NCBI GenBank assembly: GCA_964467915.1 | Contig: CAYXSW010000006.1 | Span: forward strand, 8,515 to 72,514 | Direction of reading: 5' to 3' | Length of the DNA stretch: 64,000 nt | Source: MED-G16 sp964467915 | Lineage (GTDB): Bacteria > Bacteroidota > Bacteroidia > Cytophagales > MED-G16 | In this document: piece after piece, positions 1-8,589 of the stretch | Layout of the letters: every line of letters starts with the position of its first letter | How positions within the stretch are numbered: position 1 is the first letter of the stretch | Made by a program: the position numbers and the translations under genes | Notes under the pieces: generated by a model | What the model saw: only the letters and a program-made list of their open reading frames with translations | The model's database searches: none | What the model was told of the DNA's origin: nothing

Positions 1-144
1 TCCTAAAAAATGTGATTTAATATATTGATAGTCTTCTAATATTTTTTCATCTAAACTTGAGGCAATAAAATCAAATTCAAGTTTTTGGGCATTACTCTTT
101 ATTGATAAAAGTGAGATGGTCAATAATAGAAATAATTTTTTCAT
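1..144 (-). CDS. Secreted protein, N-terminal fragment (cut by window edge)
   Basis: An open frame of 48 codons runs leftward from an ATG at 144 to the window edge without a stop. It begins with Met-Lys-Lys, a hydrophobic stretch of about 14 residues and a Ser-Asn-Ala-Gln junction near residue 20, which reads as a type I signal peptide. The mature part begins KLEFDFIASSLDEK. A perfect TAnnTTTG promoter element lies five bases upstream, so this gene probably has its own transcription start and is not simply the end of the pgk run. Too little is visible to name a family. Confidence 0.7.
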   Translation of the reverse strand, partial: MKKLFLLLTISLLSIKSNAQKLEFDFIASSLDEKILEDYQYIKSHFLG

Positions 145-149
145 AGCGA

Positions 150-157
150 CAAAATTA
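150..157 (-). promoter_or_regulatory. Candidate -7 promoter element of the partial secreted-protein gene
   Basis: On the minus strand the bases read TAATTTTG, a perfect match to the Bacteroidota -7 consensus TAnnTTTG, followed by five bases and then the ATG at 144. No TTG -33 partner is visible at the usual spacing. If used, transcription would start at or next to the ATG. Confidence 0.4.
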
Positions 158-168
158 TTTATTAATTC

Positions 169-197
169 ATTAATAATAAAATTATTTTATTATTAAT
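169..197. repeat. Perfect A/T-only palindrome after pgk
   Basis: Two perfect 14-base arms flank one central base, and every base is A or T. It lies between the pgk stop codon and the next leftward gene. It could form a hairpin that ends or protects the pgk mRNA, but there is no following U-tract and such palindromes can arise by chance in A/T-only sequence. Either a weak terminator or low-complexity sequence. Confidence 0.4.
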
Positions 198-205
198 ATT
201 TTAAA

Positions 206-1393
206 TTACAATTTTAATAATTTTAATGAAGGTAGTGTACCTTTTACAATATATTCAAGTAAAGCACCGCCTCCAGTAGATATAAACGAAATATTGTTAT
301 TATTGTTAATTGCTGCAATTGAATCTCCTCCTCCAACTAATGAATATGCACCATTTATTGTTGACTCTGATATTGCTTCACTTACTTTAAATGTTCCTTC
401 TGAAAATTCATTAACTTCAAATACTCCCATAGGTCCGTTCCATATAATAGTTTTAGATTTAGAAATAATACTTGTGAAGTTTTTAATTGTTTCAATTCCT
501 ATATCAAAACCACTTAATTTATCTGGGATATCAAATGAGTTATATGTACTTACTTTATTTATTTCACTAATAGAATTTGAGCACAAAACATCTACAGGTA
601 ATAAAATATTAACATTATTTTCTTTGGCTTGATTTAATAATTTACCTGCTACATTTAATTTATCTTCTTCATATATTGAATTTCCAATGTTTCCTCCAAG
701 ATATTTAATGAAAGTATTAGCCATTGCACCTCCTATCAATATATTATCAACGACTTTAATCAATTTTTCAATAACACCAATTTTATCAGAAACTTTAGAT
801 CCTCCTAGAATTGCAGTAAAGGGCGGTTTATTTTTAAAAAATAATTTATTTATATTTTTTAATTCTTGATCAACTAATAGACCAACACAGCACTCATTAA
901 TATGATTAATAATTGCATTTGTAGATGCATGGGATCTATGACAAGTTCCAAATGCGTCGTTTATATAAACATCTGCAAACGAACTTAATACTTTAGCAAA
1001 ATTTTTGTTATTAGATTTTTCTTCTGGATAAAATCTTAAATTTTCTAAAAGTATTATTTTATTTTTTTCCAAATATTTATTTATTGAAAAATCATTAGAA
1101 TAATAATCACTAACAAGTGGGATCTTAATTTTGAATATATTTTCGAGATAGCTTATTATGTTCTCTAAAGAAAATTTTTTTTCATATCCTTTACCTCTAG
1201 GCCTCCCAAGGTGAGACATTATAATGCATTTCCCTCTATTTTCTAAGACATACTTTATTGACTTAATACCATTATCGATTCTTGTAGTATCTGAAATTTT
1301 TAGATTTTCTTTTAATGGTACATTAAAATCAACTCTAACTATTGCTACTTTATCCTTAAAATCTATATCAATTATACTCTTACATTTCAACAT
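206..1393 (-). CDS. pgk: Phosphoglycerate kinase
   Basis: This is the glycolytic enzyme that makes ATP from 1,3-bisphosphoglycerate and ADP in the cytoplasm. At 395 residues it has the normal bacterial length. Visible family motifs are DFNVPL near residue 22, SHLGRPRG near 60, ENLRFYPEE near 117, NDAFGTCHRSHAS near 145, the hinge/nucleotide motif GGSKVSDK near 197, IIWNGPMGVFE near 315 and the C-terminal GGGDS and STGGGALLEY phosphate-binding segments. A run of five asparagines lies between the last two, probably a product of AT-rich codons. It is the last gene of the ilvD-to-pgk run and begins one base after the sua5 stop codon. Confidence 0.97.
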   Translation of the reverse strand: MLKCKSIIDIDFKDKVAIVRVDFNVPLKENLKISDTTRIDNGIKSIKYVLENRGKCIIMSHLGRPRGKGYEKKFSLENIISYLENIFKIKIPLVSDYYSNDFSINKYLEKNKIILLENLRFYPEEKSNNKNFAKVLSSFADVYINDAFGTCHRSHASTNAIINHINECCVGLLVDQELKNINKLFFKNKPPFTAILGGSKVSDKIGVIEKLIKVVDNILIGGAMANTFIKYLGGNIGNSIYEEDKLNVAGKLLNQAKENNVNILLPVDVLCSNSISEINKVSTYNSFDIPDKLSGFDIGIETIKNFTSIISKSKTIIWNGPMGVFEVNEFSEGTFKVSEAISESTINGAYSLVGGGDSIAAINNNNNISFISTGGGALLEYIVKGTLPSLKLLKL

Positions 1394-1394
1394 T

Positions 1395-2339
1395 TTATTC
1401 TGCAGATTTAGTTAATCTATCGTTAATTGTTCTACCTATAAGATTATTAGGCATTAAACTTGAGATAATAATATCTATATTTTTCATTTTATCGAGTTTA
1501 TATAGAGAAGAGTAAAGATTTTTACTTGCCTCATCCATTGATGATTTATCTGATAAAATAATTTGATTTTCATATTTAACATATTCATACTTTTTATCAA
1601 AACATAAGATGCCAATTTTTTTATCTTGATGAATTTCACAAAGATTTTTAATATCTCCTAAATATAATTTTTTTCTAGGTGAATAATGATTTTTAAATGA
1701 ACCAGGGTAGTTTTTATTTTTATTTAATATTTCAATATTACCTATTTTTTTTAAGTCATTTAACACCAAACTTCCTAATCTATATACAATAATTTTATTT
1801 TCCTTAAACCCAATAATTGTTGATTCTATTCCTAATTTACAATTGCCGCCTTCTAGAATATAATCTATTCCTCTAGAAAAGTTTTTATGGACATGCTCTG
1901 TTTTAGTTGGTGATATATAACCGAAAATATTAGCACTCGGTGCTGCAACTGGATAATTTAAATTTTCTAGCAATTTAAGAGTGATTGTTTTGTTTGGAAT
2001 TCTAAATGCAACTGTATTTAAATTTGATGTAGTTAGATTTGGAATAATATTTTTTTTTTCAAAAATAATTGTCATTGGACCCGGCCAAAACTTTTCTGCT
2101 AACGCATATACCTTTTCAGGTACATCATTAACATATTTTTTTATTTTATCTAAAGAATCTGTATGACAAATTAACGGATCGTTTTTTGGTCTATTTTTAA
2201 TAGAAAAAATTTTCTCAACAGCATTTATTTTTAAAGCATTACCTGCTAATCCATATACTGTCTCAGTTGGTATTACTACAATTCCATCATCATTTAAGAC
2301 CTTAGCCGCATAATCAATATTTTTTCCAGATTTAATCAT
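1395..2339 (-). CDS. sua5: L-threonylcarbamoyladenylate synthase, long Sua5 form
   Basis: It makes threonylcarbamoyl-AMP from threonine, bicarbonate and ATP, the first step of t6A37 modification of tRNAs reading ANN codons. The N-terminal YrdC-type domain covers about residues 8-195, with VVIPTETVYGLAGNAL near 20, the KRP-like KNRPKNDPLI near 48 and PSANIFGYISPT near 135. The extra C-terminal part, about residues 205-314, is the Sua5 domain and separates this long form (314 residues) from short TsaC proteins. It overlaps queA by four bases, so two tRNA-modification genes are probably translationally coupled. TsaE, another t6A protein, is encoded at 19622-20032. Confidence 0.93.
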   Translation of the reverse strand: MIKSGKNIDYAAKVLNDDGIVVIPTETVYGLAGNALKINAVEKIFSIKNRPKNDPLICHTDSLDKIKKYVNDVPEKVYALAEKFWPGPMTIIFEKKNIIPNLTTSNLNTVAFRIPNKTITLKLLENLNYPVAAPSANIFGYISPTKTEHVHKNFSRGIDYILEGGNCKLGIESTIIGFKENKIIVYRLGSLVLNDLKKIGNIEILNKNKNYPGSFKNHYSPRKKLYLGDIKNLCEIHQDKKIGILCFDKKYEYVKYENQIILSDKSSMDEASKNLYSSLYKLDKMKNIDIIISSLMPNNLIGRTINDRLTKSAE

Positions 2340-3484
2340 TTTTTAAATAATAGAGAAGAGTCACCATAGCTTAAAAATCTAAATTTTTTTTGAGAAGCGA
2401 ACTTATAAACTTTTCTCCAGTCTTCACCAATAAATGCAGCAATTAATAGAATTAAAGTTGATTTAGGATAATGAAAATTAGTTATTAATTGATTACAAAA
2501 TTTAAAATTGTAACCAGGTAGTATAAATATACTTGATCGGAATTTTATTAAGTTTAAATTATTTGATTCCATAAAATTTAAAATAAAATTACATATTTCA
2601 TTTTTACTATAATTTTTATTTACCTTTTCATAAGGATATTGTTCGATATTTAGATCATTTTTTTTGTTTAAAATTTTTATTCCAAGATAATATAATGACT
2701 CTAATGTCCTTAAACTAGTTGTTCCTACAGCAATTATATTTTTTGATTTTTTTAAATTCATAATATTTTTTTTTGAAACAATCATTTCTTCAGAATGCAT
2801 ATTGTGATTTATAATTTTTTTTTTGCTTATTGGTTTGAAAGTTCCAATTCCAACATGTAGTGTTAAGTAATCAGTAGTATTATCCAATTTTAATTTTTCA
2901 ATTATTTTTTTAGTAAAATGTAACCCTGCTGTTGGTGATGCAATGGACCCATCAATTTTAGAATAAACTGTCTGATAATCATTTAAATCACTTTCTTCTA
3001 TATTTCTTTTAATGTAGGGGGGTAGTGGTAGTGTGCCAAAAATTTCAATGATTTCTCTCCATTTTCTTTTTTTATTCCATGAAATTAAAATCTTTTTATT
3101 TTCTTTTATTGCTTTTAATTCTATAGAATTTTTTTTAGAAATTAATATTTCTTTCTCTTTCCACTTCTTATTGTTTCCAACTAAAGCGTTTATCTCAACA
3201 CTACTATGACTTAATTTTTTAGTATTAATTAATAAAATTTCAATTTTTGTTTTTTCATTTTTGTGAAATAAAAACCTACTATTAATTACTCTAGTATCAT
3301 TAAAATATATTGTAGAGTTTTTTGGAATATAATTATCTATATTTTTAAATTCTGTATTTATTATTTCTTTCGGATTATATACAAGCAATTTTGAGTTTTC
3401 TCTTTTATTTGCAGGATATAAGGCTATATTTTTTTTTGGAAGTATATAATTATAATCTTCCAGATTAAGATTTTCATCTAACAC
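2336..3484 (-). CDS. queA: S-adenosylmethionine:tRNA ribosyltransferase-isomerase
   Basis: QueA transfers and isomerises the ribosyl part of SAM onto preQ1 in tRNA, giving epoxyqueuosine. The 382-residue protein has the family segments YFNDTRVINSR near residue 60, the catalytic-region motif GSIASPTAGLHFT near 178, LHVGIGTFKPI near 210 and VGTTSLRTLES near 253, and ends with the HYPKSTLILLIAAF segment. The only start that includes the normal N-terminus is a GTG at 3484, eleven bases after the ilvC stop. It sits between amino-acid and tRNA-modification genes. The earlier queuosine genes queC and queF lie separately at 36.5-37.6 kb. Confidence 0.94.
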   Translation of the reverse strand: MLDENLNLEDYNYILPKKNIALYPANKRENSKLLVYNPKEIINTEFKNIDNYIPKNSTIYFNDTRVINSRFLFHKNEKTKIEILLINTKKLSHSSVEINALVGNNKKWKEKEILISKKNSIELKAIKENKKILISWNKKRKWREIIEIFGTLPLPPYIKRNIEESDLNDYQTVYSKIDGSIASPTAGLHFTKKIIEKLKLDNTTDYLTLHVGIGTFKPISKKKIINHNMHSEEMIVSKKNIMNLKKSKNIIAVGTTSLRTLESLYYLGIKILNKKNDLNIEQYPYEKVNKNYSKNEICNFILNFMESNNLNLIKFRSSIFILPGYNFKFCNQLITNFHYPKSTLILLIAAFIGEDWRKVYKFASQKKFRFLSYGDSSLLFKK

Positions 3485-3495
3485 CAGTATTAGAT

Positions 3496-4533
3496 TTATG
3501 GTCTAAGTTTTCTTACTTCATTTCCTGTTCTCCATAATTCAGAGTCTTTTAACTCTGATAATTCTTTGTCTAGCCCCTCTCTATAATTACTTTTTTTATT
3601 AGCCTCAATAGTTATTTTAGCTTCTTCTCCACTTTCAACAGATTCATAAAGTTCTTCAAAAACTGGGTAGACTGCGTCTCTAAACTTTTTCCACCAATCT
3701 AGAGCCCCTCTTTGTGCCGTAGTAGAACAATTTGCATACATCCAATCCATTCCATTCTCAGCAACAAGTGGATATAAAGATTGGGTTGCTTCTTCTACAG
3801 TTTCATTAAATGCCTCTGATGGAGAGTGTCCTTTTTTTCTTAAAATAGCGTATTGGGCAGCAAATAAACCTTGAATAGCTCCCATAAGTGTCCCTCTTTC
3901 TCCTGTCAAATCACTAAAAACTTCTTTTTTAAATGTTGTCTCGAACAAATACCCTGATCCAACACCTATACCCAATGAAATAACTTTATCTCTTGCCTTA
4001 CCACTATAATCCTGATGAATAGCAAAACTTGAATTTAATCCATTTCCCTCTACAAATAGTCTTCTCAAACTTGTTCCAGATCCTTTAGGAGCAACTAAGA
4101 TAACATCAATATCATTTGGAGGTATTATGTTAGTTTGATCTTTATAAGTAATACCAAAACCATGAGAAAAGTAAAGTGTTTTGCCATTTGTTAAATATTT
4201 TTTAACAGTGGGCCACACTTGAATTTGTCCAGCATCTGATAATAGATATTGAATTATAGTTCCCCTTTTACATGCTTCTTCTATTTCAAACAAATTTTCA
4301 CCTTCTACCCATCCGTCTGACAAAGCTTTGTCCCATGACTTTGAATTTTTTCTTTGACCTATTATAACATTAAACCCATTGTCTTTTAAGTTAAGGGATT
4401 GACCAGGTCCCTGAACTCCATATCCAATTATTGATATTGTATCATTTTTTAGATATTCTACTGCTTTTGAAAGAGGATATTCTTCTCTCGTTACAACTTC
4501 TTCTAGACTTCCTCCAAAATTTATTTTTGCCAT
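3496..4533 (-). CDS. ilvC: Ketol-acid reductoisomerase
   Basis: It isomerises and reduces acetolactate or acetohydroxybutyrate, the second common step of valine, leucine and isoleucine synthesis. At 345 residues it is the short class I form. The nucleotide-binding loop is GYGVQGPGQ near residue 38, followed by IGQRKNSKSWDKA, and the knotted C-terminal domain has DLTGERGTLMGAIQG near 209 and CSTTAQRGALDWW near 270. The wording of these motifs is close to the Bacteroides-type enzyme as I know it, not to the E. coli long form. It follows ilvN by 11 bases in the order ilvD-B-N-C. Confidence 0.96.
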   Translation of the reverse strand: MAKINFGGSLEEVVTREEYPLSKAVEYLKNDTISIIGYGVQGPGQSLNLKDNGFNVIIGQRKNSKSWDKALSDGWVEGENLFEIEEACKRGTIIQYLLSDAGQIQVWPTVKKYLTNGKTLYFSHGFGITYKDQTNIIPPNDIDVILVAPKGSGTSLRRLFVEGNGLNSSFAIHQDYSGKARDKVISLGIGVGSGYLFETTFKKEVFSDLTGERGTLMGAIQGLFAAQYAILRKKGHSPSEAFNETVEEATQSLYPLVAENGMDWMYANCSTTAQRGALDWWKKFRDAVYPVFEELYESVESGEEAKITIEANKKSNYREGLDKELSELKDSELWRTGNEVRKLRP

Positions 4534-4544
4534 AGTTATATAAT

Positions 4545-5135
4545 TTAAATATTTAATTTATTTGATCTTGTTTTTTCCAGTTCTTTTAAAAAATTAACAG
4601 TTTTTCTTTTCTTTTTTGAAAGAGCTACTCTTCCTGATCTAGCAAATTCAAGAATTTCTCCAAATTTATCTAAATCATTATATAATTTTTGAGTTTCAAT
4701 TTTACTTCCAGTTTTTTGGATTATGGTATGTTGTTTTTCTATAACAAGAATTTTTGCTCCATGAGATTTAATTAATTTTTCTACTTTTTGACCTTTTAAA
4801 AATATTTTAGTAGGTAGTTTATATAAAGCAATTTCTTGGAAATAAATTTCACTTTCATCATATAAAAATGCTCCTAAGACATCGACTAACTTATTTATGC
4901 TGTTTAAAATTTTAATTATTTTCTCTTTACTTGAGTTAACCACAATTGTAAATCTACTTACACCTTTAACCTCAGTTGTAGATACATTCAAGCTATTTAT
5001 ATTCATTTTTCTCCTATTGAATATAATAGTAATATGATTTAGGAGCCCAGCTTTATCTTCAGTTAAGACTGATAGAGTATATTCCTCAATTTTATTTTCT
5101 GAATCTCTTAATTGGTATAATCCTTTCTTTTTCAT
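4545..5135 (-). CDS. ilvN: Acetolactate synthase regulatory (small) subunit
   Basis: This 196-residue protein is the partner that activates acetolactate synthase and gives it feedback control. An ACT domain occupies about residues 15-90 (YTLSVLTEDKAGLLNHITIIFNRR, shown here as the visible core LTEDKAGLLNHIT and NRRKMNINSLNVS), and a C-terminal ALS-small-subunit domain follows at about 100-180 with ELALYKLP-like EIALYKLPTK. The start is the ATG at 5135, which overlaps the ilvB stop codon by four bases, so the two subunits are probably coupled in translation. In this family valine or related amino acids bind at the ACT interface; the specific ligand cannot be told here. Confidence 0.93.
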   Translation of the reverse strand: MKKKGLYQLRDSENKIEEYTLSVLTEDKAGLLNHITIIFNRRKMNINSLNVSTTEVKGVSRFTIVVNSSKEKIIKILNSINKLVDVLGAFLYDESEIYFQEIALYKLPTKIFLKGQKVEKLIKSHGAKILVIEKQHTIIQKTGSKIETQKLYNDLDKFGEILEFARSGRVALSKKKRKTVNFLKELEKTRSNKLNI

Positions 5136-6820
5136 TCTAATCTAATATTTGAAACAGATTCTCCAGATGGTACCATTGGAAAAACATTTTCTTCTTTTTC
5201 GACAATTACATTAAGTAAATATGGTCCCTCAAAATTTATAAACTCTTCTAAAACAGTATTTAAATCTTTTCTTTTTTCAAGTTTTTTATTTTTAATACCA
5301 TAACCATCACTTATTTTGTTAAAATCTGGATTAATCATTTCAGTAAAAGAGTACCTATTATCAAAAAATAATTCTTGCCATTGTCTAACCATGCCCAGAA
5401 AATTATTATTGAGTATTAAAATTTTAACAGCTATTTTATATTGGGCTATTGTAGCTAATTCTTGAATTGTCATTTGTATTCCTCCATCTCCTATAATTGC
5501 AATTACTTCTCTTTTTTGATTTCCTAATTTTGCTCCCATAGATGCGGGCAAGGCAAAACCCATTGTTCCTAAACCTCCTGAGGTGATATTGCTATTTGAC
5601 TTTTTAAATTTGTAGTATCTTGATGCTATCATCTGATGCTGACCAACATCAGTTACTATTATGGAATTACCTTTTGTTAATTCAGATAATTTATTAATTA
5701 CTTCGGCCATTGAAAGCTGTTTCTTTTTGCCACTTATCTCATTTTTGATTACTTTATTATATTCGATCTCATCACATCTCCTGAATTCAGAAATCCATTC
5801 ATTAAATTTCATTTCATTGACATGGGATATTAAGTGTGTTAACGCTTCTTTTGCATCTGCATTAATAGCCACATCGGTTTTAATTATCTTATCAATTTCT
5901 GACGGATCGATTTCTATATGAACCACTTTAGCATTAACTGCATATTTTGTTGTGTCTCCAGTCACCCTATCATCAAATCTCATTCCTATAGCAATAATTA
6001 AATCAGCTTCGTTAGTTTTTATATTAGGACCATAATTTCCGTGCATTCCTAAGTAACCCACATAATTTTTATGATTACAGTTTAGTGCTGATAACCCTAA
6101 AAGGGTAGATGCTACTGGAATTCCAGTTTTTTCAGTGAAATTTAAAAGTTCTTTTTGGGCATTGGATAGGAGAACACCTTGACCTATAAGAATAAGAGGT
6201 TTTTTTGACCTATTAATTAATTTTGCTGCTTCTATTATTTTATCTTGATCTAGGATAGGATAAGGATGATAACTTCTAATCTTTTCACATCTTTTATAAT
6301 GAAATTTTACTTTAGAGAATTGAGCATCTTTAGTAATATCTATTAGTACAGGGCCTGGTCTACCAGATTTTGCAATGTAGAATGCCTTAGAAATAACACT
6401 TTGTATTTCTTCTGAATTAGTAATTTGATAATTCCATTTTGTTACAGGCATTGAAATTCCAATTATATCAGACTCTTGAAAAGCATCTGTTCCAAGTAGT
6501 TGAGATGGGACTTGTCCAGTTATGCAAACAAGGGGTGTTGAATCAATCTGAGCATCAGCTAATCCAGTTATTAGATTAGTTGCTCCAGGACCTGAGGTTG
6601 CAAAACAAACACCAACTTTTCCTGAGACTCTGGAATAACCTTGAGATGCGTGTATAGCTCCTTGCTCATGTCTAGATAATATATGATTTATCTTATTCAT
6701 ATGTGAATAGAGAGAATCATAGATAGGCATTATAGCACCACCAGGATAACCGAATATAGTATCTACACCTTCTTCTATTAAAGATTTTATTATTGCTTCT
6801 GAACCTTGAATATTTTTCAT
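5132..6820 (-). CDS. ilvB: Acetolactate synthase catalytic (large) subunit
   Basis: This thiamine-diphosphate enzyme condenses two pyruvates, or pyruvate with 2-ketobutyrate, at the head of branched-chain amino-acid synthesis. The 562-residue protein shows the three TPP-family domains: the N-terminal domain with catalytic Glu52 in SRHEQGAIHA, a central domain near 195-330, and the C-terminal TPP-binding motif GDGGIQMTIQELATI followed by LNNNFLGMVRQWQ. The last is typical of biosynthetic AHAS, which also binds FAD. It begins three bases after ilvD and overlaps ilvN by four bases. Confidence 0.96.
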   Translation of the reverse strand: MKNIQGSEAIIKSLIEEGVDTIFGYPGGAIMPIYDSLYSHMNKINHILSRHEQGAIHASQGYSRVSGKVGVCFATSGPGATNLITGLADAQIDSTPLVCITGQVPSQLLGTDAFQESDIIGISMPVTKWNYQITNSEEIQSVISKAFYIAKSGRPGPVLIDITKDAQFSKVKFHYKRCEKIRSYHPYPILDQDKIIEAAKLINRSKKPLILIGQGVLLSNAQKELLNFTEKTGIPVASTLLGLSALNCNHKNYVGYLGMHGNYGPNIKTNEADLIIAIGMRFDDRVTGDTTKYAVNAKVVHIEIDPSEIDKIIKTDVAINADAKEALTHLISHVNEMKFNEWISEFRRCDEIEYNKVIKNEISGKKKQLSMAEVINKLSELTKGNSIIVTDVGQHQMIASRYYKFKKSNSNITSGGLGTMGFALPASMGAKLGNQKREVIAIIGDGGIQMTIQELATIAQYKIAVKILILNNNFLGMVRQWQELFFDNRYSFTEMINPDFNKISDGYGIKNKKLEKRKDLNTVLEEFINFEGPYLLNVIVEKEENVFPMVPSGESVSNIRLE

Positions 6821-6823
6821 AAT

Positions 6824-8488
6824 TTAATCAGTAATACATCCTTTTGAAGCAGAGGATACGGTGTTTATATATTTTTTTACAACTCCTTTGTAATTATAGT
6901 GTTGATGTAATTTTATTTTTTTTATTCTTTTTTCAAACTCTTTATCATCAATTTTTAAATCAATTTTATTTGATATTGCATCTATTACAATTTTATCTCC
7001 ATTTTTTATAATAGATATTGGTCCACCTTCAAAAGATTCAGGGGTAATATGTCCAACTACAAATCCATGAGAGCCACCAGAAAACCTTCCATCAGTTATT
7101 AGTGCTACATCTTTTCCAAGACCTGCTCCTATTACAGCACTAGTTGGCTTTAACATCTCTGGCATTCCAGGTCCTCCCTTAGGCCCGGAATTTCTGATAA
7201 CAATTACGTCACCTTTTTTCACTTCTGTCTTGATACCATTTATTGCATCAAATTCATTTTCAAATACAACTGCATTTCCCTCGAAAATTTCACCTTCTTT
7301 TCCTGTTATTTTAGCTACAGCTCCATGTGGTGCAATATTACCGTATAGAATTTGAATGTGTCCATTTTTTTTAATTGGGTTATTAAATGATTTAATTATA
7401 TTTTTATCTATAGAGGGAGATGTGTTTTTTAAATTTTCTTCTATGGTTTTACCAGTTACTGTAACACAATCACCATGTAAATATCCTTTTTCAAGCATAT
7501 ATTTCATTAAAGTTGGAGTTCCTCCCATCTTATGTAAGTCTTCCATTAAAAATTCACCACTTGGCTTAAGATTAGCTATAAAAGGAGTTTTATCACTAAA
7601 GGTTTGAAAATCATCTATTGAAAGCTCAACATCTACTGATTTTGCCATTGCAATTAAATGAAGAACAGCATTAGTAGAGCCTCCTAATACCATTATGATT
7701 GATAGGGCATTTTCAAAAGCTTTTCTTGTCATTATTTCTTTTGGGCGAATATCTTCTTTAAGTAAATTAAAAATAGCTTTTCCTAAATTTTGAGTCTCCT
7801 TAATTTTATTGTTACTTTCTGCTGGATTAGATGAACTATAGGGTAAACTCATTCCAAGAGCCTCAATTGCTGATGACATTGTATTTGCAGTGTACATTCC
7901 ACCACAAGCTCCTGGTCCAGGAATACTATTTTTAATAATCCCTTTATATTCTTCATTTGATATAACCCCTTTAATTTTTTCTCCATACGCTTCAAAAGCT
8001 GAAACTATATTTAAACTTTTATTATTATATTTTCCAGATTTTATTGTGCCACCATAAACTAGAATTGATGGTCTATTTAATCTTCCAATTGCCATCATTG
8101 CCCCTGGCATATTTTTATCACAGCCCACAACAGAAATTAATCCATCATAAAATTGAGCATTTACAATAGTTTCAATTGAGTCAGCAATTATCTCTCTTGA
8201 AATAAGAGAGTATGTCATCCCTTTAGTCCCATTAGTAATCCCATCACTTACTCCTATAGTATTAAAAATTAGTCCAACTAAATTTTCATCTATTACACTA
8301 CTCTTAATTTCTTTAGCTAATTTATTTAAATGCATGTTGCAAGGATTTCCTTCAAATCCTGTGCTAGCAATACCTACTTGAGGTTTTTTAAAATCATCAT
8401 CTTTTAAGCCAATTCCATAAAGCATTGCTTGCGCTGCAGGTAATGACTCATCTTGAGTTATTTTCTTACTATATTTATTTAGTTTCAT
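6824..8488 (-). CDS. ilvD: Dihydroxy-acid dehydratase
   Basis: It dehydrates dihydroxy-acids to the 2-keto acids that become valine, leucine and isoleucine. The protein carries the iron-sulphur cluster cysteines in GCDKNMPGAM and GACGGMYTANTMSSA, and the C-terminal DGRFSGGSHGFVVGH active-site motif. I take the ATG at 8488 (MKLNKYSK, 554 residues) as the start: a possible ATG five codons earlier lies inside the 3' arm of a strong hairpin and would add a poorly supported DFFI stretch. It is the first gene of a leftward run reaching pgk. Its leader holds a terminator-like hairpin, described separately. Confidence 0.95.
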   Translation of the reverse strand: MKLNKYSKKITQDESLPAAQAMLYGIGLKDDDFKKPQVGIASTGFEGNPCNMHLNKLAKEIKSSVIDENLVGLIFNTIGVSDGITNGTKGMTYSLISREIIADSIETIVNAQFYDGLISVVGCDKNMPGAMMAIGRLNRPSILVYGGTIKSGKYNNKSLNIVSAFEAYGEKIKGVISNEEYKGIIKNSIPGPGACGGMYTANTMSSAIEALGMSLPYSSSNPAESNNKIKETQNLGKAIFNLLKEDIRPKEIMTRKAFENALSIIMVLGGSTNAVLHLIAMAKSVDVELSIDDFQTFSDKTPFIANLKPSGEFLMEDLHKMGGTPTLMKYMLEKGYLHGDCVTVTGKTIEENLKNTSPSIDKNIIKSFNNPIKKNGHIQILYGNIAPHGAVAKITGKEGEIFEGNAVVFENEFDAINGIKTEVKKGDVIVIRNSGPKGGPGMPEMLKPTSAVIGAGLGKDVALITDGRFSGGSHGFVVGHITPESFEGGPISIIKNGDKIVIDAISNKIDLKIDDKEFEKRIKKIKLHQHYNYKGVVKKYINTVSSASKGCITD

Positions 8489-8491
8489 AAT

Positions 8492-8519
8492 AAAAAAATC
8501 CATTCTTCTAAGGAATGGA
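8492..8519 (-). terminator. Intrinsic-terminator-like hairpin in the ilvD leader (candidate attenuator)
   Basis: On the minus strand a perfect 7-bp stem (TCCATTC pairing with GAATGGA, loop of seven bases) is followed at once by seven T residues and then ATT-ATG of ilvD. This is the form of a rho-independent terminator, placed before the gene and not after one. The divergent gene on the other side starts at 8590, so no upstream leftward gene needs termination here. It may be an attenuator controlling the ilv run. I see no ATG-initiated leader peptide, so the sensor would have to be something else. Confidence 0.5.
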
Positions 8520-8529
8520 ATTAAAAATA

Positions 8530-8550
8530 TATATTAGTGACTATATTAGT
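8530..8550. repeat. Direct repeat TATATTAGT in the ilvD/DUF819 divergent region
   Basis: The nine bases TATATTAGT occur at 8530-8538 and 8542-8550, start to start 12 bases apart, close to one helical turn. They lie between the two divergent starts and just downstream of the candidate ilvD transcription start. This is a plausible operator for a protein dimer, but the bases are A/T-rich and no regulator is known here. Confidence 0.3.
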
Positions 8551-8556
8551 TTGGTA

Positions 8557-8587
8557 TAAAAGTAGCTATTTAAGTTTTTATTTGAAA
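8557..8587 (-). promoter_or_regulatory. Candidate ilvD promoter
   Basis: On the minus strand TTTC (8587-8584) is followed after 19 bases by TACTTTTA (8564-8557). Each element differs by one base from the Bacteroidota consensus TTTG-N19-21-TAnnTTTG. Transcription would start near 8550, giving a leader of roughly 60 bases that includes the hairpin at 8492-8519. The -33 element touches the start of the divergent gene. Confidence 0.35.
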
Positions 8588-8589
8588 GT

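Noticed and set aside
206..1393. Asparagine run in Pgk as a functional insertion.
   Set aside because: It lies in a variable loop and is explained by AAT-rich codon use; flanking catalytic motifs are intact.
6824..8503. Start of ilvD at the upstream ATG (8503), five codons earlier.
   Set aside because: That ATG lies in the 3' arm of a strong hairpin and would add only five residues (MDFFI) without known homology; the ATG at 8488 gives the usual N-terminus.
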